Program-made: the position numbers and the translations under genes
Assembly (NCBI RefSeq): GCF_002355155.1
Contig: NZ_AP017369.1
Location: 1,178,001 to 1,242,000 of the forward strand
Source: Corynebacterium suranareeae
GTDB taxonomy: Bacteria; Actinomycetota; Actinomycetes; Mycobacteriales; Mycobacteriaceae
Reading direction: 5' to 3'
Length of the DNA: 64,000 nt
Notes under the pieces: model-generated
Database searches by the model: none
Seen by the model: the letters and a program-made list of their open reading frames with translations, nothing else
What the model was told of the DNA's origin: nothing
In this document: positions 1 to 9,579 of the stretch, in pieces
How positions within the stretch are numbered: the first letter of the stretch is position 1
Layout of the letters: each line of letters begins with the position of its first letter

Positions 1-1133
1 TACAAGTTGGTGGCCAACTGAACCATGGATACGTAGGTGGTTTCATTGAGGAAGAAAATGATGATGAACACCTGGATCACGATCGTGGAGATCAGCTGTG
101 CCATCCACGCAGCACCGCGGTTGTTGATGGCGCCGATTTTCTTTGGAATCAACCCATCCATTGCCATTAATGCCAACGGTTCCGCACACAGCATCTGCCA
201 GGACACATAAGCACCAAGAACTGACAGGCACAGCCCCAAGGAAATCAGTGCCGCACCCCATGGGCCGACCACCGCTTCAAGAACCGACGCCATGGAATTA
301 TCTGGCAAAGCAGCAAGTTCCTGTTGGGTGAGCACGCCGAAACTCAATGTAGAAATAGACATCAGCAGAAGGAGAACGGCTACAAAACCGATAACGGTAG
401 CGCGACTGACATCTCTCCTGGAACGCGCTTGACGTGAGTAAACTGATGCTCCTTCAATGCCAATAAACACCCAGACTGTGTACACCATGATTCCGCGTAC
501 TTGATCAAAGATGCTGCCCACATCACCGTCACGTCCCCACAGATCGACCGTGAACTTTTCCCAGCTAAAACCTAAGAATGCAACGAGGATGATAAAGCAC
601 AGTAGTGGCAGGATTTTAGCTACGGTTGTTACTGTCGTCAGGAAAGCCGCTTGGCTAATTCCGCGTGAGACCACACCAAAAACCAGCCACGTCAACCCAC
701 TAACCGCCAACGCTGACACAAAAGGGTGGTCTTGGGAAAACAGCGGAACATAGTGTCCCAACGTGGAGAAAAATAACGTGGCGTAGCCAACTTGCGCGAT
801 TACGGACCCCAGCCAGTATCCCCAGGCGGAGGAAAAGCCTACGTAATCACCCAATCCGACTCGGGCGTAGGCGTAAACACCGGAATCTAAGTGCGGTTTC
901 CTGCGCGCAAGAACGTGAAACACAAAGGCCACTGATAGCATGCCCACACCGGCGATTAGCCAGCCAATCAGCATCGCGCCGGGAGCTGCAACCGAGCCAA
1001 TGTTTTGGGGGATGGAGAAAATCCCGGCACCGACCGTTGATCCAATGATCAGTGCGATGAGGGTTCTAATAGATACAGTGCGGTTTGTGTCCGCTGATCC
1101 TGTTGAACCCGAAGAATCTGTTTGATTAAGCAC
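1..1133 (-). CDS. lysI: L-lysine permease LysI (partial, C-terminus outside window)
   Basis: Amino-acid permease of the APC superfamily that moves lysine across the cytoplasmic membrane. The reverse-strand reading frame stays open from a GTG at 1133 to the window edge, about 377 codons of a family usually near 500, so the last membrane segments are missing. After a short polar N-terminus the first membrane helix carries the APC signature GSTVGAGIFSIPQN, followed by regularly spaced hydrophobic helices. I recognise the sequence as very close to C. glutamicum LysI, but the first 15 or so residues differ from what I remember. No strong ribosome binding site is visible before the GTG. It has its own promoter region and is divergent from the next gene. 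Confidence 0.93.
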   Translation of the reverse strand, partial: MLNQTDSSGSTGSADTNRTVSIRTLIALIIGSTVGAGIFSIPQNIGSVAAPGAMLIGWLIAGVGMLSVAFVFHVLARRKPHLDSGVYAYARVGLGDYVGFSSAWGYWLGSVIAQVGYATLFFSTLGHYVPLFSQDHPFVSALAVSGLTWLVFGVVSRGISQAAFLTTVTTVAKILPLLCFIILVAFLGFSWEKFTVDLWGRDGDVGSIFDQVRGIMVYTVWVFIGIEGASVYSRQARSRRDVSRATVIGFVAVLLLLMSISTLSFGVLTQQELAALPDNSMASVLEAVVGPWGAALISLGLCLSVLGAYVSWQMLCAEPLALMAMDGLIPKKIGAINNRGAAWMAQLISTIVIQVFIIIFFLNETTYVSMVQLATNL

Positions 1134-1234
1134 TCATTTAACGTAGTTGACGCCCAACGCTGACGCTAAACTTCGCGTATTCTCGGGGGTTGTAAATCAA
1201 ATGCAGGTGAATTGTTAGGAAAGGTAGGAAACCC

Positions 1235-1450
1235 ATGGGCATTTTCGATGAGGCTAAGAAAAAGGCGACCGACTTCCTCGGATCCGATGCAGGCGAGCAG
1301 AAGTCAGACGAATTGCTTGATAAGGCTGCTGATGCCGCCAAGGGTCGTCTTGGTGAGGATAAGGCAGATCAGATCAACAAGGTCCGCGATGCGGTAGATG
1401 AGCGCATCGGTAACAACAATGGTGGCGAAGAAGAGGAGCCTGCCAACTAG
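1235..1450 (+). CDS. Small MT0933/Rv0909-type antitoxin-family protein
   Basis: A 71-residue, highly charged, helix-forming protein starting MGIFDEAKKKATDFLG and ending in an acidic tail (NNNGGEEEEPAN). This matches the actinobacterial MT0933-like family annotated as a putative antitoxin. A good ribosome binding site (AGGAAAGG) precedes the ATG. No SRPBCC-type toxin partner, as seen beside Rv0909, lies next to it; the next gene, mazG, begins 11 bases after the stop. Whether it acts as an antitoxin or as a general small stress protein cannot be told from the sequence. Confidence 0.75.
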   Translation: MGIFDEAKKKATDFLGSDAGEQKSDELLDKAADAAKGRLGEDKADQINKVRDAVDERIGNNNGGEEEEPAN

Positions 1451-1461
1451 AATGAGGCGTC

Positions 1462-2043
1462 ATGCGCGTCGTTGTTGTTGATCCACATCACCCCGTCCTT
1501 CCGGTTTCTTTTATAGAGGCTGCAATTGGGCGGGGTGAACCTGTTTTAGTTGATGATGATTTTCCGTTTGATGTTGGAAAATGGGGGATAAAGACGTCGA
1601 AAAGCGCTTCCTGGCTGCTTACTGCAAACCCCATGCTTATCGACGCACCCCTCGACCCATTGCGCGAGGCGGTCAGTGTGATGCGGGCGGCCGTGGGCCG
1701 CGGGGAATGGGAACGTGGGCAGACGCATGAAAGTTTGATTCCTTATTTAAAGGAGGAATCGCAGGAGTTCATCGAGGCTGTGCAGTCAGGCGATGACGAG
1801 GACATGAAAAAGGAGCTGGGGGATGTGTTACTCCAGGTACTTTTTCATGCAGAAATCGCCGCCCGTCAGTCTCGTTTCGATATTTTTGACGTGGCGGCGA
1901 GTTTCGTTGCCAAGATGCGATCACGGTCGCCGTACCTTTTCGACGGATCCACCGGAATCGTGCCTACCGAGGAACAGGAACTGCTTTGGGCGCAAGGTAA
2001 AGCCAGCGAAAAGGTTCAGGAACAATTACGCGGTCATAAATGA
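1462..2043 (+). CDS. mazG: MazG-type nucleoside triphosphate pyrophosphohydrolase
   Basis: House-cleaning enzyme that hydrolyses nucleoside triphosphates to monophosphate plus pyrophosphate, all-alpha NTP-PPase fold. The metal-binding signature is present: EESQEF near residue 97 and KKELGDVLLQVLFH near 115-130, the EExxE ... ExxD pattern of MazG. At 193 residues it is a single-domain form; from memory the mycobacterial MazG is longer, about 325 residues. In Mycobacterium the order mazG-lpqU-eno is conserved, and the same order occurs here with the porins inserted between. The 3' end overlaps the convergent porC by 18 bases. Confidence 0.9.
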   Translation: MRVVVVDPHHPVLPVSFIEAAIGRGEPVLVDDDFPFDVGKWGIKTSKSASWLLTANPMLIDAPLDPLREAVSVMRAAVGRGEWERGQTHESLIPYLKEESQEFIEAVQSGDDEDMKKELGDVLLQVLFHAEIAARQSRFDIFDVAASFVAKMRSRSPYLFDGSTGIVPTEEQELLWAQGKASEKVQEQLRGHK

Positions 2044-2397
2044 TGACGACAGGTTGGAGGAGAACTGCTGCAGCTGGGTGAGGAAGTCTTGGGGGTCTTC
2101 CTTAACGAGGCCACAGGTTAGAGCGCGGTTGGCGATGCGCTCTGAGTAGGAAACAGCGGCAACATTCAAAGGAAAGTCTAGCTGGCTAACTGCGGTGGAG
2201 TTTCGTAGATTTGCCGCGAGCTCAGCGCGAGTGGAGTTTTCGTGTGCAAGGCCAGTGTTGTAGATAGCTGCGCCTAGAAGACCACAATCAAAGGTGTCAA
2301 TGATTTGGTTGAAGTCTTGAGCGGAAGCAGAAGGGGTCAGGCCTGCGGTGAGCGCTACGGTAGCTGCTGCGATGGTGGCGAGGCGAAGTTTCTTCAT
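2026..2397 (-). CDS. porC: Outer-membrane porin PorC (PorB paralogue)
   Basis: Small exported protein of 123 residues, paralogous to PorB downstream of it in coordinate. A Sec signal peptide (MKKLRLATIAAATVALTAG, cleavage after ASA near residue 26) precedes a mature domain with two cysteines in contexts shared with PorB: FDCGLLGAA here and IPCGVLEAG in PorB, then LTCGLVKED and QKCGFVKED. PorB is known as an anion-selective channel of the corynebacterial mycolate outer membrane; PorC function is inferred from similarity. Ribosome binding site AAGGA lies 8 bases before the ATG. It is transcribed in the same direction as porB but a hairpin separates them. Confidence 0.88.
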   Translation of the reverse strand: MKKLRLATIAAATVALTAGLTPSASAQDFNQIIDTFDCGLLGAAIYNTGLAHENSTRAELAANLRNSTAVSQLDFPLNVAAVSYSERIANRALTCGLVKEDPQDFLTQLQQFSSNLSSSFMTA

Positions 2398-2441
2398 GAT
2401 TTTTCCTTAAAAGTTCTTTGGGGAATAGATATGGGTATGGC

Positions 2442-2501
2442 AAAAGCCACAACAGCCAAAATCCTACGTTAATGAAGTGACTTGTGTGACTGTTGTGGCT
2501 T
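2442..2501 (-). terminator. Inverted repeat between porB and porC
   Basis: AAGCCACAACAG at 2444-2455 pairs perfectly with CTGTTGTGGCTT at 2490-2501. Read on the minus strand it follows porB and ends in TTTT, so it may terminate or attenuate porB transcription before porC. The loop is long (34 bases), which weakens the call. Confidence 0.5.
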
Positions 2502-2530
2502 ATGTGATGAATGGGGTTACCCCCGCTCGT

Positions 2531-2911
2531 TTATGAAGAAAGGTTGGAGGAGAGCTCAGAAAGGTAGGTATCTTCCTTTACAAAGCCACACTTCTGAGCG
2601 CGGTCAGCAAGGGCTGCTGCTTGGCCTTCATTCCAGTCACCAATCTGTGGGAACTGCTCGGTCAGGCCGTTTTCACCCTTGGCTGCAATAGCTTCTGCGA
2701 GCTCACGGTTGTACTGGCCTTCTTCCAGGACACCTGCTGCGTTTAGACCTGCTTCAAGAACTCCACAAGGGATCAAGTCGTATGTGGTGGAGAGTTCCTT
2801 GTTGATGGAAGAGATGCTTGCAAAGTCTACGGCGGATGCAGGTGCTGCGAAAGCTACTGTTGCGATACCGGCGGTTGCTGCAAGTGCTGCGATGCGACGT
2901 GAAAGCTTCAT
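2531..2911 (-). CDS. porB: Anion-selective outer-membrane porin PorB
   Basis: Precursor of 126 residues with a signal peptide (MKLSRRIAALAATAGIATVAF) cleaved after APASA, leaving a mature protein of about 99 residues beginning VDFASISS. I recognise it as C. glutamicum PorB, a channel in the mycolic-acid outer membrane. The start at 2911 (ATG AAG) is preferred over a TTG three codons upstream because the GGAG motif is 11 bases before this ATG and only 2 before the TTG. The long upstream gap (2912-3192) probably holds its promoter; porC follows on the same strand. Confidence 0.92.
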   Translation of the reverse strand: MKLSRRIAALAATAGIATVAFAAPASAVDFASISSINKELSTTYDLIPCGVLEAGLNAAGVLEEGQYNRELAEAIAAKGENGLTEQFPQIGDWNEGQAAALADRAQKCGFVKEDTYLSELSSNLSS

Positions 2912-3192
2912 GGTTCTCAAAACTCCTTTTGGGAAATCTTTGGGGAAATCTGAATTGATATGTGGACGATATGAAGAACTCGCCCCTAATTATAATTTTG
3001 TGACGCAGGTCATCGAATTCTCTACTGGTGGGTTTGCTTGGTTTCGGGCTGAAAAAATTACGTTTTGGCTGTGACTATGTGAATGGCTTAATAATTGCAT
3101 GGGAGGCTGATTTTGGGGCTATTTTCATAAGATCTTGTTGGTTTAAATATAGATTTTTCCGACAAAAACCTTGGGAAGTTTTCTGGAATTAA

Positions 3193-4026
3193 TTGCCAAT
3201 GCGGGAGTTCCAAAATGAGCCGGTACTATCAAGCCCCATGAGTTCAGGGGTTAAAAAGGCGTTGGGATTTGGCTGCGGTTCGGTCTTGGCTGTGGTCATG
3301 GTGATCTCATTTGTTGGATGGGCGCTTAGTTTCATGGATGGAACAGCGCCTATTCGCCAACTCCAACAAGTCCCTGATGATGTTCCGCCAGCACGTGCTG
3401 AAGAAGTTCCACAGATTGATATAGAAGCTGCAGGGCGTACTTCTGATCATCTTCGCTTCTGGGCAGAGCCGATTGCGCAGGACACGGGAGTGTCAGTCCA
3501 GGCGATTGCGGCATATGGCAATGCTGAACTTATTGCACGTACAGCGTGGCCAAGCTGCAACCTGTCGTGGAATACCTTGGCTGGTATTGGGCAGGTGGAA
3601 ACACGGCATGGAACATACAACGGAAAAATGTTCGGTGGCAGCGCTTTGGATGAAAATGGTGTGGCCACTCCGCCGATTATTGGTGTGCCTCTTGATGGAT
3701 CACCAGGTTTTGCGGAAATTCCCGATACTGATGGCGGGGAATTAGATGGTGATACGGAATATGACCGTGCTGTTGGTCCCATGCAGTTTATTCCTGAAAC
3801 TTGGCGTCAAAAAGGTTTGGATGCCAATGGTGATGGCATAGCTGATCCAAACCAAATTGATGATGCAGCTCTTAGTGCTGCCAACCTGCTGTGTTCTAAT
3901 GAGCGCGATCTGTCAACTCCTGAAGGGTGGACTCAAGCGGTGCATTCTTACAATATGTCTAACCAGTACCTCATGGATGTTCGTGATGCCGCGGCGTCCT
4001 ATGCGTTACGTCAGCCGGCGATGTAA
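3193..4026 (+). CDS. LpqU-like lytic transglycosylase, membrane-anchored
   Basis: Putative peptidoglycan-cleaving enzyme outside the cytoplasmic membrane. One membrane segment at about residues 25-48 (FGCGSVLAVVMVISFVGWAL) is followed by an SLT/MltB-type domain: LAGIGQVETRHG around 128-140 supplies the catalytic Glu, and the YDRAVGPMQFIPETW block near 190-205 is the typical active-site motif. Position between mazG and eno matches lpqU (Rv1022) in M. tuberculosis, but no lipobox is visible here. The start is uncertain: M1 has a poor ribosome binding site and Met16 (3238) is also possible. Confidence 0.82.
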   Translation: MPMREFQNEPVLSSPMSSGVKKALGFGCGSVLAVVMVISFVGWALSFMDGTAPIRQLQQVPDDVPPARAEEVPQIDIEAAGRTSDHLRFWAEPIAQDTGVSVQAIAAYGNAELIARTAWPSCNLSWNTLAGIGQVETRHGTYNGKMFGGSALDENGVATPPIIGVPLDGSPGFAEIPDTDGGELDGDTEYDRAVGPMQFIPETWRQKGLDANGDGIADPNQIDDAALSAANLLCSNERDLSTPEGWTQAVHSYNMSNQYLMDVRDAAASYALRQPAM

Positions 4027-4244
4027 AAGATGTAAAAATAACGGCTAAAATTCCCTCAAAACACCCCCGAAAATGTGAGATTGTGTCTGACCAAACATGA
4101 ATGGGCTGGGAATTCGGGTAGTTTTACCAACTATTTTCAACTGATTGCTTCATCGAAACAAGATTCATGCAACAATTGGACGTAGACGTGATTGAAGACA
4201 TTTGATCGCGTGAATAATTCTGGTTAGCTCCCAAGTTGGCATAG

Positions 4245-5531
<1,287 letters not shown>

Positions 5532-5539
5532 ATAAAGAC

Positions 5540-5551
5540 GCTTTTCGACGC
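5540..5551 (+). repeat. 12-mer repeat GCTTTTCGACGC (copy downstream of eno)
   Basis: Exact copy of a motif found ten times in the window on both strands. Here it merges into the eno terminator stem, sharing CGACGC with its left arm. Confidence 0.7.
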
Positions 5552-5588
5552 CCGGTAGCCGCAAGGTTGCCGGGCGTCGCTGTCTTAT
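5546..5588 (+). terminator. Hairpin downstream of eno
   Basis: CGACGCCCGGTAGCC at 5546-5560 pairs with GGTTGCCGGGCGTCG at 5565-5579 around a GCAA loop, with one mismatch in the middle. The tail CTGTCTTATT is only weakly T-rich, so it may terminate partially and set the ratio of eno to downstream mRNA. Confidence 0.7.
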
Positions 5589-5620
5589 TACTGTTACTGG
5601 TGTGACTATGATCGAGGATT

Positions 5621-6163
5621 ATGGCAAAGCAGAAGAAAACTCATAAAGGCATCGTTCCTGTCTCTAGCAGGGAACGCGCTTCAGAGTCAGTTTCTGCCAC
5701 CCGAGCACCATTTAGATTGGGTGCAGTAGGAATCGGTGCAATAGCACTTGTGGTGCTTTTAATCTTGTTTGTTATCGCAATTCCGGTGCGCAACTACTTT
5801 CAACTGCGCTCTGATATTGCTCAAACGGAAGCGTCAATTGCCGCTAAAGAACAGCAAATTAAGCAATTAGAATCAGACCTCAATAGGTACCAATCAGAGG
5901 CGTATATCAGGGAACAAGCCCGGCTTCGTCTTGGAGTTATTGAACCTGGTGAAACCGCCTTTAGAATCGTCGATCCAGCACTCGATTCAGATACCTCTGT
6001 GACTTCTGACGGTAATGAAGTAGAACCACTAGGCCCTTGGTATGAAAATCTGTGGGATTCTGTCACCACACCAGAAGTGCTCGGCGGAGAAGAAATTGCT
6101 CCTCCACCAATTGAAGGTGAAGTGCCAACTATTGCGCCAACAGAAGAAGCACCTGTGCAATAG
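5621..6163 (+). CDS. FtsB/DivIC-family septum formation initiator
   Basis: Bitopic divisome protein of 180 residues. A basic cytoplasmic N-terminus (about 1-32) is followed by one membrane helix (about 33-55, ALVVLLILFVIAIP) and then an extracellular coiled coil (about 60-95, QTEASIAAKEQQIKQLESDL), the layout of FtsB/DivIC proteins that bind FtsL and FtsQ. The C-terminal third is acidic and proline-rich (VLGGEEIAPPPIEGE). The same position after eno is seen in M. tuberculosis (Rv1024). The assignment rests on architecture and synteny. Confidence 0.85.
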   Translation: MAKQKKTHKGIVPVSSRERASESVSATRAPFRLGAVGIGAIALVVLLILFVIAIPVRNYFQLRSDIAQTEASIAAKEQQIKQLESDLNRYQSEAYIREQARLRLGVIEPGETAFRIVDPALDSDTSVTSDGNEVEPLGPWYENLWDSVTTPEVLGGEEIAPPPIEGEVPTIAPTEEAPVQ

Positions 6164-6198
6164 CGCTTTAGGCACAGACTCATGACAGAATAGAGAGC

Positions 6199-6753
6199 AT
6201 GAGTGTTAACGATGCAGATTTGAAAGCTGTCGAAGAGCAATTAGGACGGACACCACGAGGCGTCCTCGATATCTCTTACCGCAGCCCTGATGGAGTACCC
6301 GGTGTGGTGATGACCGCACCAAAACTCGATGATGGCACCCCATTTCCAACACTGTATTACTTAACTGACCCACGCCTGACCACTGAAGCATCCCGCCTCG
6401 AGGTGGCCTTGGTGATGAAATGGATGACCGAGCGTCTATCCACTGACGAAGAACTTCGCGCTGACTACCAGCGTGCCCACGAGCACTTCCTGGCTAAGCG
6501 CAACGCCATTGAAGATCTCGGCACTGATTTCTCCGGCGGTGGCATGCCTGACCGCGTGAAGTGCCTTCACGTTCTCATTGCTTACGCACTGGCAGAAGGC
6601 CCAGATCATTTCCGACTTGGAACTGAAGCCGTAGCGATGGCCGCTGAACACGGAGATCTTCGTGGAACCGCCATCCCAGAAGACTGGCCAACAGTCCAAG
6701 ACCTGGGCATTAATATGGAGGACTTTGATTTCTCCCGAGCAGGTGGGGCTTAA
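6199..6753 (+). CDS. DUF501 family protein
   Basis: A 184-residue cytoplasmic protein of the actinobacterial DUF501 family, function unknown. Typical stretches are LGRTPRGVLDISYR near the N-terminus and CLHVLIAYALAEGP around 117-130. It is the orthologue by position of Rv1025. Its stop overlaps the start of ppx (TAATG at 6751-6755), so the two are translationally coupled. The constant pairing with an exopolyphosphatase suggests, but does not prove, a role near phosphate or (p)ppGpp metabolism. Confidence 0.85.
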   Translation: MSVNDADLKAVEEQLGRTPRGVLDISYRSPDGVPGVVMTAPKLDDGTPFPTLYYLTDPRLTTEASRLEVALVMKWMTERLSTDEELRADYQRAHEHFLAKRNAIEDLGTDFSGGGMPDRVKCLHVLIAYALAEGPDHFRLGTEAVAMAAEHGDLRGTAIPEDWPTVQDLGINMEDFDFSRAGGA

Positions 6754-7718
6754 TGACCCGCTACGCGGCCATCGATTGCGGAACAAACTCCATCCGTCTG
6801 CTGATCACTGAAGTTACCCCTGACGGTTTCAAGGAGATCACCCGGGAAAACACCATCGTGCGTTTAGGCAAAGGCGTAGACGCCACCGGGCAACTCGACC
6901 CAGAAGCCATCGAACGCACCCGCATCGCGTTGGAAAACTACGTTGAGCTCATGGAAACGCACGGCGTAGAAACAGTACGCATGGTGGCAACCTCAGCTAC
7001 TCGTGATGCATCCAATCGTGATGAGTTCTTCTCCATGACCCGTCAGTTGCTGTCAAGGATCCGTCCTGGATACCAAGCAGAAGTAATCTCTGGTGAAGAA
7101 GAAGCTCTGCTGTCCTTCCGAGGCGCAATCGTTGACCTTCCTGAAGAACAAGGCCCATTCTGTGTGATTGACCTTGGCGGTGGATCAACTGAATTTATCG
7201 TCGGCACCTATGACGGTGACATCCTTGGATCCCACTCCACCCAAATGGGATGCGTTCGCCTCACCGAGCGAATTATGCGCAGCGATCCTCCCACTGAAAC
7301 GGAGGTGGAAATCGCCCGCGACTACGTTGCCGAACGCATCGAAGAAGTAAAAACCATCGTCCCAATTTCAAAGGCAAAAACCTTTGTTGGATGCGCAGGT
7401 ACTTTCACCACCATTTCCGCGTGGGTACAAGGCTTGGAAACCTACGACCGCAATGCGATCCACCTGTCAGCCCTCAACTTCGATGCTCTGCGAGTCGTGA
7501 CCGATGAGATCATCTCAGAATCATCATCGCAGCGGGCAAGCAACCCAGTTGTTGATCCAGGCCGTGCCGACGTTATCGGTGGGGGATCAGTGGTAGTTCA
7601 AGCAGCAATCGAACTCGCTTCGCAAGAAACAGGTGTGGACTACATTATTATCTCCGAGAAAGACATCCTTGATGGTTTGATTCTTGGCCTGGTAGAAGCT
7701 GATTCTGCACAGAAATAG
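6753..7718 (+). CDS. ppx: Exopolyphosphatase / pppGpp phosphohydrolase (Ppx/GppA family)
   Basis: ASKHA-fold phosphatase of 321 residues releasing phosphate from the ends of polyphosphate. Phosphate-1 motif DCGTNSIRLLI is at residues 8-18, the catalytic Glu lies in SGEEEALLSFRG around 113-124, and the glycine-rich DLGGGSTEF motif around 138-146. It lacks the C-terminal HD-like half found in long Ppx proteins, as is usual in actinobacterial short forms. Translation is coupled to the DUF501 gene. C. glutamicum has two such enzymes; this corresponds to the copy beside eno. Confidence 0.9.
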   Translation: MTRYAAIDCGTNSIRLLITEVTPDGFKEITRENTIVRLGKGVDATGQLDPEAIERTRIALENYVELMETHGVETVRMVATSATRDASNRDEFFSMTRQLLSRIRPGYQAEVISGEEEALLSFRGAIVDLPEEQGPFCVIDLGGGSTEFIVGTYDGDILGSHSTQMGCVRLTERIMRSDPPTETEVEIARDYVAERIEEVKTIVPISKAKTFVGCAGTFTTISAWVQGLETYDRNAIHLSALNFDALRVVTDEIISESSSQRASNPVVDPGRADVIGGGSVVVQAAIELASQETGVDYIIISEKDILDGLILGLVEADSAQK

Positions 7719-7817
7719 GACCCCGGTTTTATATCTCTAAGACATCATGTTCTATGATGTTTAAGCACCAAGAAAATAGCATTGGAAGCATACTTATGTA
7801 TCCTTACAGTGCTGCTT

Positions 7818-7894
7818 GCCCCCATAGCCCAATCGGCAGAGGCGGTTGACTTAAAATCAATACAGTGTGGGTTCGAGTCCCACTGGGGGCACCA
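7818..7894 (+). tRNA. tRNA-Leu (anticodon UAA)
   Basis: All arms can be drawn. Acceptor GCCCCCA 7818-7824 pairs with TGGGGGC 7884-7890. The anticodon stem 7845-7849/7857-7861 encloses loop CTTAAAA with anticodon TAA at 7852-7854. The T arm is GTGGG-TTCGAGT-CCCAC at 7867-7883, and the encoded 3' end is ACCA. The variable region is only five bases (7862-7866), unlike the long variable arm of usual leucine tRNAs; the isotype is assigned from the anticodon. Confidence 0.93.
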
Positions 7895-7896
7895 AT

Positions 7897-7944
7897 GTTC
7901 CAACAGTTCTGATCGTCACAGATCAGGAGTGTTGGAACTTTTTT
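7897..7944 (+). terminator. Rho-independent terminator after tRNA-Leu
   Basis: GTTCCAACA (7897-7905) pairs with TGTTGGAAC (7930-7938) and an inner CTGATC pairs with GATCAG, followed by six T. The remaining gap to the next gene (7945-8168) shows no further convincing signal. Confidence 0.88.
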
Positions 7945-8168
7945 CGTTTAGGTCTAGTTTTCCGTTTCCCCAAAATTACTTGGACACTTTTAAGACACCG
8001 CCTCGATAATACTTTGATGGTTCAGGTTCATCAGCAAAGAAGTAGCGTCGTTATGTCCGCAAAGCATGTATGGTCACAGGTTAAGTAGACCAACGTGGTC
8101 GGATATTTGGTCAGCACTCTAACTGATGATGGGGGATTGTTATACAGTGGAATCGTAGATGGCAGTCT

Positions 8169-8576
8169 GTGGGGCGATTGTTTATCGGAGCTGTATTGTG
8201 CGTCGGGGCGTTGTCAGGATGTTCTTCTGAGGAAACTAGTGGAGAGGATCTCCAGCCAGAAGTTACCTACATCGACGATATTCAACGCAATGACCTTTCC
8301 AATGAACGAGCAGTTGATTGGCAACGCTATGAAGTCGTTGATGAAACCAATATTCGCGTGTTCTTTTCCGCTGGTTCTAAAAGCTGTTATGGAACGCGTG
8401 CGTTGGTCGAAGAAACTTTTGAAACCATTGAAATCGCGGTGTTGGAAGGATCATTCCCCGGCGCACCGGATGTTTGTACTCTTATTGCACGAGAGGCATC
8501 GATTTTGGCAGAGACTTCGCAGCCTGTCGCGGATCGAGAGGTTATTCAGCTAGCTGATCCAGAATTGAACCCCTAA
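8169..8576 (+). CDS. Small lipoprotein of unknown function
   Basis: A 135-residue protein with a lipoprotein signal peptide: MGRLFIGAVLCVGALSGC, lipobox LSGC with the acylated Cys at residue 18. The mature part is acidic with two further cysteines (about 73 and 102) that could form a disulfide. GTG at 8169 is chosen because an in-frame stop lies just upstream; no good ribosome binding site is seen. I do not recognise a family. It is followed closely (28 bases) by the HxlR-type regulator on the same strand. Confidence 0.65.
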   Translation: MGRLFIGAVLCVGALSGCSSEETSGEDLQPEVTYIDDIQRNDLSNERAVDWQRYEVVDETNIRVFFSAGSKSCYGTRALVEETFETIEIAVLEGSFPGAPDVCTLIAREASILAETSQPVADREVIQLADPELNP

Positions 8577-8604
8577 CGCAACGGAGTTCGGTAGGGTCAC
8601 CATA

Positions 8605-8964
8605 ATGCGAGATTTAACTGCCAGGGCTATAGTCGGGTGCCCGGTGGAAACAGCGATGACTGTTATTGGGGGTTGTTGGAAACTAACGTTGATCCAAGCA
8701 TTGATCGACAGCAACGTGCCATTGCGATACAGCGAGCTGAGGGATAAGGCAGGGGAGATCTCTGATCGGACACTGACACGTTCGCTGCGGGAGCTAGAGT
8801 CCGATGGGATCGTGGTGCGCACTGCCTATGCCGAGGTTCCACCGCGAGTGGAATATGAACTTACCGATATTGGTAGAAGTCTCGCTCCAATTATTTCGGC
8901 TATTCAAACTTGGGGCGATGAGTGGCTTCATAGCTATTCGAAGTTGAGTTCGCCTTTAATCTGA
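8605..8964 (+). CDS. HxlR-family winged-helix transcriptional regulator
   Basis: A 119-residue DNA-binding regulator. The family pattern is clear: GCPVETAMTVIGGCWKL (residues 11-27), then RYSELRDKAGEISDRTLTRSL as the recognition region and the wing VPPRVEYELTDIGRSL. The conserved Cys12 and a second Cys25 raise the possibility of thiol-based sensing, known for some HxlR proteins (HypR, QorR type). The gene converges on and overlaps the mycothiol-type DsbA gene by 31 bases, making that gene a plausible target. An inverted repeat upstream of the latter (9580-9601) could be its operator. Confidence 0.88.
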   Translation: MRDLTARAIVGCPVETAMTVIGGCWKLTLIQALIDSNVPLRYSELRDKAGEISDRTLTRSLRELESDGIVVRTAYAEVPPRVEYELTDIGRSLAPIISAIQTWGDEWLHSYSKLSSPLI

Positions 8965-9545
8965 CGTTTGATTTCGAAGAAGTTCGGCTCTGCAACGATG
9001 GTGATGTAGGCATCCCAGAATTTTAGTGCGGCATCTCCTTGCGGACGCTTGGTAAAAACTGGACCAAAGAAAGTAGAGCCGGCGACTCGAATAATAGGAA
9101 TACCCACACCAGTACCAGTTTCTGCGAGCGCCTTGTGTGTGGATTCAGCAACTGCTGAATCATAAGAGGTGTCATCGGCAGCAGCAGCTAATTCTGCGGG
9201 AAGTCCAGCATCTGCCAACGCTTGCGCAATAACCGTGCTGGTGGCATCGGTGGAAACATCTTGTGATCCGCCACCGGGGTGCAAAAGCGTGCCAATCGCT
9301 GTGTAATAGATACCGACATCGAGTCCCGCATCTTGGACAGCCTGAGCTACACGAACCATACGGTGACCTGCAATATGAGCTTGTTCATCATCTCCCTCGT
9401 CGAGCCCAACATTTAGAACCGACAGGGAAAATGGATGCCAGGTGATGTCATAGGAGCGAAGGTGCGCAACATCTTCGACCCAGCGAGACGTAATCCAGGT
9501 GAAGGGGCAAATAGGATCAAACCAAAAATCAACTTGAGTTGTCAT
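8934..9545 (-). CDS. DsbA-family mycothiol-dependent reductase (Rv2466c-like)
   Basis: A 203-residue cytoplasmic thioredoxin-fold protein with a helical insertion. The active-site region reads DFWFDPICPFTWITSRW, close to my memory of M. tuberculosis Rv2466c, a mycothiol-dependent nitroreductase. Here the motif is C-P-F-T, so the second cysteine is absent and a monothiol mechanism with mycothiol is expected. FFGPVFTKRPQGDAAL near 165-180 contains the family cis-Pro region. The ATG at 9545 is chosen over a TTG three codons upstream. It likely pairs functionally with the adjacent HxlR regulator in redox or electrophile stress. Confidence 0.82.
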   Translation of the reverse strand: MTTQVDFWFDPICPFTWITSRWVEDVAHLRSYDITWHPFSLSVLNVGLDEGDDEQAHIAGHRMVRVAQAVQDAGLDVGIYYTAIGTLLHPGGGSQDVSTDATSTVIAQALADAGLPAELAAAADDTSYDSAVAESTHKALAETGTGVGIPIIRVAGSTFFGPVFTKRPQGDAALKFWDAYITIVAEPNFFEIKRQIKGELNFE

Positions 9546-9579
9546 AGTGATCAATATTGCCGGAACTGATAAATGCCCT

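Noticed and set aside
8095..8553. 152-codon open frame overlapping the lipoprotein gene at 8169
   Set aside because: The other frame has a clear lipoprotein signal with LSGC, while this frame has no recognisable features.
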